A DNA stretch of 64,000 nt from CAYOOP01 sp964405685 (GTDB lineage Bacteria; Pseudomonadota; Alphaproteobacteria; Rickettsiales; SXRF01): NCBI GenBank assembly GCA_964405685.1, contig CAYOOP010000005.1, forward strand, positions 62,001 through 126,000, in the 5' to 3' direction. Position 1 is the stretch's first letter, and every line of letters starts with the position of its first letter. The translations under genes and the position numbers were made by a program. Under the pieces are notes generated by a model that was not told the DNA's origin, ran no database searches, and saw nothing but the letters and a program-made list of their open reading frames with translations. Below are positions 40,937 through 51,078 of the stretch, in pieces.

Positions 40937-41467
40937 ATGAAAAAACTCAAAATCAATTGGTTTATCGTGGTGGCGGGTGTGTTGATGCTTGCGGCCATTG
41001 CTAAGGAATTTGATGCACAGCTTTCGATTGACCCTGCAGAAGTGCAGGCTGCGCAGGCGGCGATAAAGCCGGTTACGGTGGATGCATTAGGTGCGCTACT
41101 CGCGCAAGACACAGCACCGCGGCAATTCGTATTTATCTATGCGTCATGGTGCAGCGTGTGCCATCAGGTGTTGCCGTATGCGCTGCAAGCGCTTAGTGGC
41201 AAAACCGATGTGTCGGTGTATATGGTAGCGATGGAGAAGGACCAGGAAAAGCTCGCAAAGTTTTTGGCGGAGCTAAAATTGAATGGGGCATTTACTCCCT
41301 ATCTGGTCAACCCGGTGCAGATTGAAGAAGTGGCAAAGCTCATTAAACATTATGGCGGCAATTATACGGGGGCGATTCCGTATTTACTGTTACTAAAAAA
41401 GAGCGCGTTTGAAGTGGATAGTACTGGTCGTGGTATTGATGGCGTAGTTGCAGCAATTAGTCGTTAG
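40937..41467 (+). CDS. Membrane-anchored thioredoxin-like protein
   Basis: 176-residue periplasmic protein anchored by an N-terminal helix (residues about 7-24). The thioredoxin-fold active site YASWCSVCHQVLPY has a CxxC at Cys72 and Cys75, and the cis-Pro region may be GAIPYLLLLKK. It could handle disulfides or cytochrome maturation. The open frame reaches back through the R4 repeat to 40769; the ATG at 40937 is supported by the membrane anchor that follows and by GTTGTT-spaced AAGGA. Confidence 0.85.
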   Translation: MKKLKINWFIVVAGVLMLAAIAKEFDAQLSIDPAEVQAAQAAIKPVTVDALGALLAQDTAPRQFVFIYASWCSVCHQVLPYALQALSGKTDVSVYMVAMEKDQEKLAKFLAELKLNGAFTPYLVNPVQIEEVAKLIKHYGGNYTGAIPYLLLLKKSAFEVDSTGRGIDGVVAAISR

Positions 41468-41533
41468 AACTTGCTCTTCTAAGTCTATTTGCTATACCTC
41501 CTGATAGGTGTCCCAATATACCCTAGGGGGGGT

Positions 41534-42568
41534 ATGAAGCGTCCGATTCACATTGTATTCGCGCTATTGCTACTCACGGCGGTAGGAGTAGTGTTTTCCG
41601 TGGTGCACAGCATAGGCATGCCGCGTAAACAAATCCGCGTGGTGGGGTCGTCCACCGTATTTCCTTTTGTGTCTGCAGCGGCGGAGCAATTTGGGTTGGG
41701 CGGGAACACAACACCGATTGTAGAATCTACCGGTACCGGCGGGGGGTTTAAGCTGTTTTGCAGCGGCGTGGGCGAGCAATTCCCGGACATCAACAATGCT
41801 TCGCGGCCAATGACCGAAAGTGAAATTAAACTGTGTGCGGAGCATGGCATTCGAGAACCTATAGAGCTGCCGATTGGGTATGACGGCATTGTGCTTGCGA
41901 GTGCGAAAAACGGCACGCATTACGCACTTACCAAAGTGCAGATTTTTAAGGCGCTGGCGCGTGATTTGCCGGACGCTTCGGGTGCGCTGGTTACAAACCC
42001 GAACCGTACGTGGCGCGATGTAAGCTCCGAATTGCCAGACGTCGCCATTGAAATGTATGGCCCGCCACCGACCTCCGGCACGCGCGATGCATTTGTAGAA
42101 CTGGTGATGGAAAAAGCGTGTGAAAGCATACCGGCGTTTGAGACGGCGTATCCCGATAAAAGCACGCGCAAAAAAAAGTGCCACATGATGCGTGAAGACG
42201 GCGCGTTTATCGAGGCGGGTGAGGATGACAATATGATCATTCAAAAACTGATGAACAATGCGAGTGCGCTCGGTATTGTGGGCTATAGTTTCTACGAGGA
42301 AAATAAATCGCGCATTCAGGCTTCGACGATTGAAGGCGAATTGCCAAATTACGCGACGATTGAAAGCGGCAAATACAAAGTAGCGCGCAGCCTCTATGTG
42401 TATGTGAAGCAGGAGCATCTAACCCAAGTGCCGAACCTGGCGGCGTTTGCCCGCGAAGTGGTGAGCGATGCGGCGATTGGCGAGGATGGTTATTTGACAT
42501 TTAGAGGTCTATTGCCGATGCCAGAAGCCGTGCGCCGCGAGACGCAGACGAGGGCGACTGGGTTGTAG
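41534..42568 (+). CDS. PstS-family phosphate-binding protein
   Basis: 344-residue periplasmic substrate-binding protein of the PstS type, with an N-terminal hydrophobic signal or anchor (residues 5-24). VVGSSTVFPFVSAAAEQF, ESTGTGGGFKLFCSG and INNASRPMTESE contain the phosphate-binding Ser/Thr/Gly residues. PPPTSGTRDAFVELV is the second ligand loop. AGGGGGGG precedes the ATG. No pstCAB, phoU or phoBR genes are nearby, and no Pho-like box was found in front of it. Confidence 0.88.
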   Translation: MKRPIHIVFALLLLTAVGVVFSVVHSIGMPRKQIRVVGSSTVFPFVSAAAEQFGLGGNTTPIVESTGTGGGFKLFCSGVGEQFPDINNASRPMTESEIKLCAEHGIREPIELPIGYDGIVLASAKNGTHYALTKVQIFKALARDLPDASGALVTNPNRTWRDVSSELPDVAIEMYGPPPTSGTRDAFVELVMEKACESIPAFETAYPDKSTRKKKCHMMREDGAFIEAGEDDNMIIQKLMNNASALGIVGYSFYEENKSRIQASTIEGELPNYATIESGKYKVARSLYVYVKQEHLTQVPNLAAFAREVVSDAAIGEDGYLTFRGLLPMPEAVRRETQTRATGL

Positions 42569-42570
42569 GT

Positions 42571-42667
42571 GTTGTCATCCTGCGGCCCGCGAAAGCGGGA
42601 GCGCAGGATCTTATAAAGTGCTTTACGAGATCCTGCGCAGTCGCGTTGCGACTCGCAGGATGACAAC
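42571..42667. repeat. Imperfect palindrome, type R3-like
   Basis: 97 bp from GTTGTCATCCTGCGGC to GCAGGATGACAAC with an inner GATCTTATAAAG/CTTTACGAGATC stem. Lies between convergent genes. Confidence 0.8.
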
Positions 42668-43305
42668 TACCCTATCCCCATGTCGCCTTTATCGATCGAT
42701 ACACCAATCGCGCCGACGTTGGGGGGTGAAAGCGTGCCAACGATTTCGGTGGGCATGTTGGCTACTTCATAGCGGTGTCCGCCGTAATCGACCGTCATAA
42801 CATCACCACCTTGGCCGATGGGCGCGCCACCACCAAAATCCGCCATGCTGTTGCCGCCGCCGGAATCCGCAAATCCGCCCCCGCCGCCATCTCCACCGCC
42901 ACCACCGCCTCCGGAATCTGCAAATCCGCCGCCACCTTCGCCACCACCGCCTTCACTGTTGTGGGCGTTGCCGCCTACACCTTCCCATGCACGTTTCATG
43001 AGTGGGGCGATAAAGGTGCGGTAAACGAAACCGCCTTTGGCTGAGAGGTTTTCAGCAGCTTTATTGATGTTGGAAGAGGTAATATCCGGCGGTTCAAAAT
43101 TGCGGGTGATGCCGGTGCTGGGGAGTTCTTTAGCATTGATCTTGAGGGCTTTGAGCGGTGAGGTGAGAGCGCCTCCGGCGGCATCCACCACCATGTCGAA
43201 AATATCTTTTTCATTGGCACCCGAGCCGTCATCGGTCTGCTGTTTGCCAAGACCCATGGTCTGTGCAAGCTGGTTGAAATCAAACCCTGCGCCAGCCGCT
43301 GCCAT
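42667..43305 (-). CDS. Glycine-rich unknown protein
   Basis: 212 residues, unrecognised. The first about 110 residues are mixed helical. The middle (about 115-160) is a low-complexity Gly region with the phrase GGGGFADSGGGG repeated, and the C-terminal part (DYGGHRYEVANMPTEIVGTL) may be beta. No signal peptide. It lies downstream of the 43809 gene and is probably in the same operon behind a Pho-like box. The Gly-rich repeat suggests a structural or surface protein, or a flexible linker; not established. Confidence 0.65.
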   Translation of the reverse strand: MAAAGAGFDFNQLAQTMGLGKQQTDDGSGANEKDIFDMVVDAAGGALTSPLKALKINAKELPSTGITRNFEPPDITSSNINKAAENLSAKGGFVYRTFIAPLMKRAWEGVGGNAHNSEGGGGEGGGGFADSGGGGGGGDGGGGGFADSGGGNSMADFGGGAPIGQGGDVMTVDYGGHRYEVANMPTEIVGTLSPPNVGAIGVSIDKGDMGIG

Positions 43306-43323
43306 ACATAGTTACCTTTGAAG

Positions 43324-43809
43324 TTACGCGCGACCCATGGCTTGTGCCATATATTCGGGGTTGGCGGCCATCATCCGAGCTTTCATCAGCCCGTTGATTG
43401 CGCGCATTTGTTCGTTTTCCACGTGGGTGGCGGCCGGAATGGGATTGCTTGGCACCACATATGCCGTTTCACCAGACGATTTCAAAAGCCCCGCGGCACC
43501 ACCGCCGATCAAGGCTGCGCCGCCAATGGCCGCGCCATTGTCTTTAATCCAGGTGCCGAGATTGGCCATGAGGCCGGGTTCATTCGTTACGACTTCAGGA
43601 GCTTTGCTCGCAAACAGGCTTGCGATTTGTGTGCCGATGCTTTGTGCGAATGTCGTGATTTTACCGCCTATGGCTTGGAGCGCTTCACCGATGGTCTCTT
43701 CTTCCATGATGCTAGGAGCGAGCAACACCGCACCTGTTACAACGGCCGCACCTGCGACCACGCCGCCCCAGTTGACCGAACCACCTTGTACTTTTTCTAC
43801 GTAGGACAT
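43324..43809 (-). CDS. Unknown small protein with hydrophobic Gly/Ala segments
   Basis: 161 residues, unrecognised. Two hydrophobic Gly/Ala stretches (WGGVVAGAAVVTGAVLLAPS near 14-33 and AAIGGAALIGGGAAGLL near 95-111) may insert in a membrane. The C-terminus is Met/Ala-rich (MKARMMAANPEYMAQAMG). Strong Shine-Dalgarno GGAGGG before the ATG. A Pho-like box and a perfect TATAAT lie upstream, the cleanest example of the shared promoter plan. First gene of a two-gene unit. Confidence 0.7.
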   Translation of the reverse strand: MSYVEKVQGGSVNWGGVVAGAAVVTGAVLLAPSIMEEETIGEALQAIGGKITTFAQSIGTQIASLFASKAPEVVTNEPGLMANLGTWIKDNGAAIGGAALIGGGAAGLLKSSGETAYVVPSNPIPAATHVENEQMRAINGLMKARMMAANPEYMAQAMGRA

Positions 43810-43865
43810 AAGACCCTCCTAAAAGCTCTGATTTACTACCGCCATAATAGCATATTTCCCCCTCA

Positions 43866-43899
43866 ATTATAGGGGAGTTTTGTTACATTTTGATGAAGA
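43866..43899 (-). promoter_or_regulatory. Pho-box-like direct repeat with TATAAT, upstream of the 43809 gene
   Basis: On the minus strand, CTTCAT (43893-43898) and TGTAAC (43882-43887) start 11 bp apart. After exactly 10 bp comes TATAAT (43866-43871), the spacing seen in classical PhoB-activated promoters. Confidence 0.6.
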
Positions 43900-43912
43900 C
43901 ACCTCATATTTG

Positions 43913-44020
43913 TTCCCCCCGCTTGCGGGGGGATCAGGGGGGAAAGGTGTTCCCCCACCCACTGCGCTAACGCTCTGACGAGCGTAAGCTCCGTTGCCCT
44001 CCCCCGCTTGCGGGGGAGGT
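43913..44020. repeat. Type R4 palindromic element, intergenic
   Basis: 108 bp from CCCCCCGCTTGCGGGGGG to CCTCCCCCGCTTGCGGGGGAGG-type ends with the core CACCCACTGCGCTAACG. Sits between the 44315 gene and the 43809 operon. Confidence 0.9.
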
Positions 44021-44024
44021 AAAA

Positions 44025-44315
44025 TCAGGTGGATTGCGGCTCAAAGAATTTGGCCGGATCGGTCTGATAGACTTCGGCGATTTTGAGGGTGACTTCCGGC
44101 GGCGGAGTCTGGCCTTCGCCTGCCACAATCACCTCGCCATAAGGTTCAAAGGCGTTGAAATTGAGAGTTTTGTCCTTTTGAGCCTGCTGAAACGCTTCGT
44201 AAGACTCAGGCTTCACTGCCGCAAACAGCCAGAACGGCTTGCCGTTTGTCATGCTGCCGTAAAGCAGCACAATGATGCGAGCGGTAGCGTTGGAAAGGGT
44301 GGGTTTATCAGCCAT
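44025..44315 (-). CDS. Unknown small conserved-looking protein
   Basis: 96 residues beginning MADKPTLSNATARIIVLLYG. It contains GKPFWLFAAVKPESYEAFQQ and ends in a helix before FFEPQST. No signal peptide or catalytic motif. Probably a cytoplasmic protein conserved in related alphaproteobacteria, but I cannot name a family. AAAGG precedes the ATG. It lies downstream of acnA on the same strand (39-bp gap) and may be co-transcribed. Confidence 0.65.
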   Translation of the reverse strand: MADKPTLSNATARIIVLLYGSMTNGKPFWLFAAVKPESYEAFQQAQKDKTLNFNAFEPYGEVIVAGEGQTPPPEVTLKIAEVYQTDPAKFFEPQST

Positions 44316-44353
44316 AGCCTTTCTTTCTGCCCTAATTTAATCCAAAAAGCAAC

Positions 44354-47038
<2,685 letters not shown>

Positions 47039-47212
47039 GGGACTTGCCTCCAAAAATGGTCAATTAAGAGCTTACATTATTAGACTCAAAAGCTTAAGGC
47101 TTGGTTAGCGGGGGTGGGGTTTTTGGAGCCAGTTGGGGTGGTGATAAAGGTTTGTTTACCACTTTGTGCGAAAGTGCTACCATCGTGAATCAAAAATGTG
47201 GAGGGTGGAACC

Positions 47213-47593
47213 ATGATTAAGCCAACGTTGGGCTACCACGATCAATTGCGGATGATGGCTAATAAGGAGGTGGACGCGCTGCTCTCTCAGAGTGAATATT
47301 CTGGAATACTCCCTCAGACGATAAAGGACATCCTTCATGTAGGCATAGATTTAAAGAAGGCAGTGGATGATGATTTTGTGAATCGAATCACGCAAAACGG
47401 GGAAACAGAGCGTGTAAATTATCACAGCTATTTGCAAGACGGGGTAGGCGCAACTGTCGAATCATATGAGTGTGAGGGCAAGTATAGCGAGGTGCCACCA
47501 GATATTCTTAGGCACTTGCTGAAGCGAGGTATGCAGATACGCAGCGATGTGGATTTAGTGAGGAAATATAACAAGGGTGCTCTTGAAAGATAG
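47213..47593 (+). CDS. Unknown small protein
   Basis: 126 residues, hydrophilic, unrecognised, with no signal peptide. The ATG at 47213 with GGAGGG upstream is preferred over the frame's beginning at 47198. A weak promoter TTTACC-N17-TACCAT (47155-47183) lies upstream. Divergent from acnA, convergent with pyrC. Base composition is more AT-rich than its neighbours, suggesting acquisition. Confidence 0.6.
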   Translation: MIKPTLGYHDQLRMMANKEVDALLSQSEYSGILPQTIKDILHVGIDLKKAVDDDFVNRITQNGETERVNYHSYLQDGVGATVESYECEGKYSEVPPDILRHLLKRGMQIRSDVDLVRKYNKGALER

Positions 47594-47631
47594 AAACCAT
47601 CTAACATTGCCCCAATCAATTGGGACTTCTA

Positions 47632-48960
47632 CTACTTTAGCACAAACACACATTCCCCACCCACCACGGTTCGTATCGCTCGGCCTCTGGTTTTCCAGCT
47701 ATCAAACGGCGAGTTTTTTGATTTGCTCATGAATTGTTCGGGGTCGATCGTCCATTCGGCATTTAAGTCAATCAGTGTGAGGTCGGCGCGGGCGCCTTTC
47801 TTTAAGACGCCCACCGGTTGGTGGATGATGTCGGCGGCTTTATAGGTCATGGCACCCAGCACGTCGCACAAGCTCCATATTTTGTTGTGGTAGAGGCCAA
47901 GCGAAAGCGGAAGCATGGTTTCCAGCCCCACGATGCCGAATGCGGCGGAGGTCAGCGGTACGCGTTTGCTTTCTTGATCGTGCGGCGCGTGGTCGGTGGC
48001 GATTGCATCAATCGTTCCGTCAACCAAACCTTCGATGACGGCGAGGCGGTCTTTTTCAGCGCGCAAGGGCGGGTTCATTTTGCTGAAAGTGCGGTATTCG
48101 AGCACGGCTTCATCAGTGAGCGTGAAGTGGTGCGGCGCGGCTTCACACGTGATGTTGGCGAGGCCACGTTTTTTAGCGCGTCGCACGGCGTCGATGGCTT
48201 CATGCGTAGAAATATGCAGCACGTGATATTGCCCGCCGGTGAGTTCAGCTAAGATGATGTCGCGCTCGACCATCACCGCTTCGGCCGCGTTGGGTTGGCC
48301 GGGCACGCCGAGCTGGCTGGAGATTTTTCCTTCATTCATGCACGCGCCGCAGGAGAGGTTGAGGTCTTCCGCATGCTGCGCCACTGGTACGCCGAGTTCG
48401 CGTGCATAAGTCAAGGCTTTGCGCATCAAGCCAGCGTTCATCACGGGCAGGCCGTCATCGGTAAAGCCCACACAACCAGCTTCTTTCAGCAAGCCCATTT
48501 CGGTCAGTTCTTCGCCCTTCATACCTTTGGAGATGCAGCCGTAGGGCAGCACATTCACATAGGCCGTTTCGCGTGTGCGCTTTTCGATGAAGGCGGCAAC
48601 GGTGACATCATCAATCACCGGCTTGGTGTTGGGCATGCAGACGACAGTGGTAACGCCACCAGCGGCAGCGGATTTACTGCCTGTTGCAATCGTCTCTTTG
48701 TGTTCCTGGCCGGGTTCACGGAAGTGGACTTGAATATCAAGCAGGCCCGGGCAAAGCACATGGCCGCCGCAGTCGATCACTTCGGCATCTTTGGGAATAT
48801 CATTTGCGAGCTTAGCACCGAAGTCGGCGATTTGATTGCCGATTGTAAGCAGCGCGCCTTTTTCATCGAGCCCTGTTTTGGGGTCGATGAGCCGCGCATT
48901 GGTATAGGCGATTTTTTTGTCTTTGGGGAGGGATCGGGTAGGGAGGGTGAATTGGGACAT
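47632..48960 (-). CDS. pyrC: Dihydroorotase, class I type, with a Gln in the HxH metal motif
   Basis: Amidohydrolase-fold protein of pyrimidine synthesis, closing carbamoyl aspartate to dihydroorotate. CPGLLDIQVHFREPGQEHKE is the N-terminal metal region: the usual H-x-H reads Q-V-H (codon CAA). The remaining ligands look present: HISTHEAID, AAPHHFTLTD and IATDHAPHD. The Q-x-H form occurs, as far as I recall, in one subgroup of alphaproteobacterial dihydroorotases, but non-catalytic PyrC-like partners of aspartate transcarbamoylase also lack metal histidines. No pyrB lies beside it. The start is uncertain: the ATG at 48960 (about 442 residues) is preferred over 48984. Confidence 0.85.
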   Translation of the reverse strand: MSQFTLPTRSLPKDKKIAYTNARLIDPKTGLDEKGALLTIGNQIADFGAKLANDIPKDAEVIDCGGHVLCPGLLDIQVHFREPGQEHKETIATGSKSAAAGGVTTVVCMPNTKPVIDDVTVAAFIEKRTRETAYVNVLPYGCISKGMKGEELTEMGLLKEAGCVGFTDDGLPVMNAGLMRKALTYARELGVPVAQHAEDLNLSCGACMNEGKISSQLGVPGQPNAAEAVMVERDIILAELTGGQYHVLHISTHEAIDAVRRAKKRGLANITCEAAPHHFTLTDEAVLEYRTFSKMNPPLRAEKDRLAVIEGLVDGTIDAIATDHAPHDQESKRVPLTSAAFGIVGLETMLPLSLGLYHNKIWSLCDVLGAMTYKAADIIHQPVGVLKKGARADLTLIDLNAEWTIDPEQFMSKSKNSPFDSWKTRGRAIRTVVGGECVFVLK

Positions 48961-49013
48961 GCGGGGGTTATAACAAAATTGCATTTAAAGCGCAACTGGA
49001 CTAGGAACTCTCT

Positions 49014-49394
49014 ATGTTCCGTGCGTTCTTCCTTCTACTTTTCCTTGCATTCCCAGCCTTTGCGCTGACGGTGGATACTCCACTTTCGGATACGGCCCAG
49101 GAGGCGCGGGCGAAGGCCCTGTTCCATGAATATCGCTGCGTGGTGTGTGCGAGTGAGGCGCTTTCGGATTCCCCGGCAGAGGTGGCGAAAGAGATACGCG
49201 CGTTCATTCGTGGAGAGATTTCGGCGGGAAAGACAGATGCCGAAATCACCGATTTTCTGATTGCGCGCTATGGTGATGTGATCTTGATGGAACCGCCGGT
49301 GAACCGGCAAACGTATTTACTATGGCTCTTGCCGTTTGGACTATTGGTTGTAGGCGGTGTTTTTGCGATGCGGGTGTTTAAACCCCGCGCATGA
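49014..49394 (+). CDS. ccmH: CcmH-type cytochrome c maturation protein, orphan
   Basis: 126-residue periplasmic thiol protein that would reduce apocytochrome c or guide heme ligation. It has a signal peptide (1-18), the conserved C-x-x-C at Cys42 and Cys45 in EYRCVVCASEALSDS, EIRAFIRGEISAGKTDAEI and LIARYGDVILMEPP, then a membrane helix near the end. The family normally has LRCxxCQNQ; here Ala-Ser-Glu replaces Gln-Asn-Gln. No ccmABCDEFGI genes are in view. Its 3' end overlaps convergent nagZ by 17 bp. Confidence 0.88.
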   Translation: MFRAFFLLLFLAFPAFALTVDTPLSDTAQEARAKALFHEYRCVVCASEALSDSPAEVAKEIRAFIRGEISAGKTDAEITDFLIARYGDVILMEPPVNRQTYLLWLLPFGLLVVGGVFAMRVFKPRA

Positions 49395-50265
49395 TGGCTT
49401 GCATTTCTTCCATCTCGCCGTTGCAGTGAAGGATGAGATCGCAGCCAGCGTTTAGGGCTTTGCGCGTGCGGGTTTCGAAATCGCCACTCAATGCTTTCAT
49501 AGAAAGATCATCCGTCATCAGTATGCCTTTGAAGCCAAGTTCTTGGCGGATTAGGTTGATGCAGGGTTCAGAGAAGGTGGCGACTTCTTCTGCGTCGATT
49601 GCTTCATACACAATGTGCGCGGTCATCGCATAAGGCAGATCGCTCAGTTCTTTGAAGGGCACGAAATCCGTGCGGCGGAGTTCGCCGATGGGAGCGTCAA
49701 CGCGCGGTAATTCGAGATGGCTGTCTACCGTAGCGCGGCCGTGGCCGGGGATGTGTTTAAGCACAGGTTTGACGCCGCCGTCCATGAGGCCGCGTGCCAT
49801 TTCGCGTGCAAGCGTTGCGACTTGGTCGGGTTCTAAACCGTAGGCGCGGTCGGAAATGATGGGGTCGGCGCCCGTGACAGGAATATCCGCAACAGGAGCG
49901 CAGTTCACGTTGATGCCGAGCGGCACGAGCACGTCAGCGATTGCGCGTGCTTGGTCGTAGACTTGTTTGCAGGCTCCCGCTTCGTCTTCGGCGTAACACG
50001 CGGCGAGCTTGGCGGCGGGTTGAAATTCAGGCCAGTGTGGGGGGCGAAGCCGTGCGACGCGGCCGCCTTCTTGATCAATCAGAATAGGGGTTTGCGGGTG
50101 GCCGGTGATACCGCGCAGCGTGTCCGTCAGTGCGCGTACCTGTGCAGGGTTTTCAATGTTGCGGGCGAATAGAATATAGCCGTAAGGCATCGCCTCACGG
50201 AAAAAAGCGCGTTCATCACTGCTGATGCGCGCGCCTTTTAAACCGAAGATGACCGGTGCGGCCAT
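49378..50265 (-). CDS. nagZ: Beta-N-acetylhexosaminidase
   Basis: Family 3 glycosidase that releases GlcNAc from anhydromuropeptides in peptidoglycan recycling. It has LIDQEGGRVARLRPPHWP, KHIPGHGRATVDSHLELP with the catalytic His-Asp, and the nucleophile Asp in MTDDLSMKAL. 295 residues. Its ATG follows directly after the stop of the SPOR gene. Order argS-SPOR-nagZ is typical for alphaproteobacteria, where scpAB usually follow; here ccmH follows in the opposite direction. Confidence 0.95.
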   Translation of the reverse strand: MAAPVIFGLKGARISSDERAFFREAMPYGYILFARNIENPAQVRALTDTLRGITGHPQTPILIDQEGGRVARLRPPHWPEFQPAAKLAACYAEDEAGACKQVYDQARAIADVLVPLGINVNCAPVADIPVTGADPIISDRAYGLEPDQVATLAREMARGLMDGGVKPVLKHIPGHGRATVDSHLELPRVDAPIGELRRTDFVPFKELSDLPYAMTAHIVYEAIDAEEVATFSEPCINLIRQELGFKGILMTDDLSMKALSGDFETRTRKALNAGCDLILHCNGEMEEMQAIMRGV

Positions 50266-51078
50266 TTATTTTACAGGCATACAGGCAGTTTTTCCGGCGA
50301 GTGCTGCGCAGGTAGATTTGGCATCTACGCCGGAAGCGCGTAGACGGTAAAACACGCCCTTATCGCCCAAATCAGCCTTCAGCACGCTGTGGCCTTTGCC
50401 TGAAAGGGTAGGGTGTTTGGAGAGTTTTTTCCAAGCGGCTTGCGCTTCAGCTTCCGACTTGAATGCGCCAAGTTGTACGACACCGCTGCCTGCTTTTGCT
50501 TTGGCAACGGGTTTGGCTGCGGCCGCTTTTTTCACCACTTTGGGAGCAGGTACTTCTACTTTTTCACCGGGTATGGCCGAAACGCTGACGCTTGGCACTT
50601 CTTGCGGGGTTTCTACAGGCGCAGCGGCTACGGGTGCTGGTGCCGGAGCGGGTTGCATTTGCACGGTTTCAGCTGTTGCAGGGGCAGATGGTGTTTCCGC
50701 AGCCGCAGGCGCAGCATTTTCAATGGCAACGGGTTGTTCGGATTCCGGCATGAGTTTTTCAGCCGGTTTATCAACCGCGCCGGGAGCGGAGGAAATGGTT
50801 TCGAAGACCGATTTGTCTTGATGGGGGAACTGCATCCCGCCGGGGTCAAGTGGCGCTTCTTTCGTGGGTGTGTTATCGGCTTCTACTACAAGAATATCCT
50901 CATCTTGAACAGAGGTGCTGCCCGCTTGATAGGCATACCAACCCAGGGAAACGAAGCCTGCGAGCGCAATCAGTAACACGGTGGCGGGGACGATCTTGGA
51001 ACCAGAGGATTCATATTCCTCTTCGTATTCATCTTCCGGTTCGTCATCGAACTCTTGCTCCTGGTGTCTTGCGCTCAT
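50266..51078 (-). CDS. SPOR-domain membrane protein
   Basis: 270 residues: an acidic cytoplasmic N-terminus, one membrane helix (about 31-51), a long Pro/Ala/Val/Glu-rich periplasmic linker, and a C-terminal SPOR domain (VVQLGAFKSEAEAQAAWKKL). SPOR domains bind septal peptidoglycan lacking stem peptides, so a division role is likely. Overlaps argS by 4 bp and abuts nagZ. Its place between argS and nagZ is conserved in alphaproteobacteria. Confidence 0.92.
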   Translation of the reverse strand: MSARHQEQEFDDEPEDEYEEEYESSGSKIVPATVLLIALAGFVSLGWYAYQAGSTSVQDEDILVVEADNTPTKEAPLDPGGMQFPHQDKSVFETISSAPGAVDKPAEKLMPESEQPVAIENAAPAAAETPSAPATAETVQMQPAPAPAPVAAAPVETPQEVPSVSVSAIPGEKVEVPAPKVVKKAAAAKPVAKAKAGSGVVQLGAFKSEAEAQAAWKKLSKHPTLSGKGHSVLKADLGDKGVFYRLRASGVDAKSTCAALAGKTACMPVK

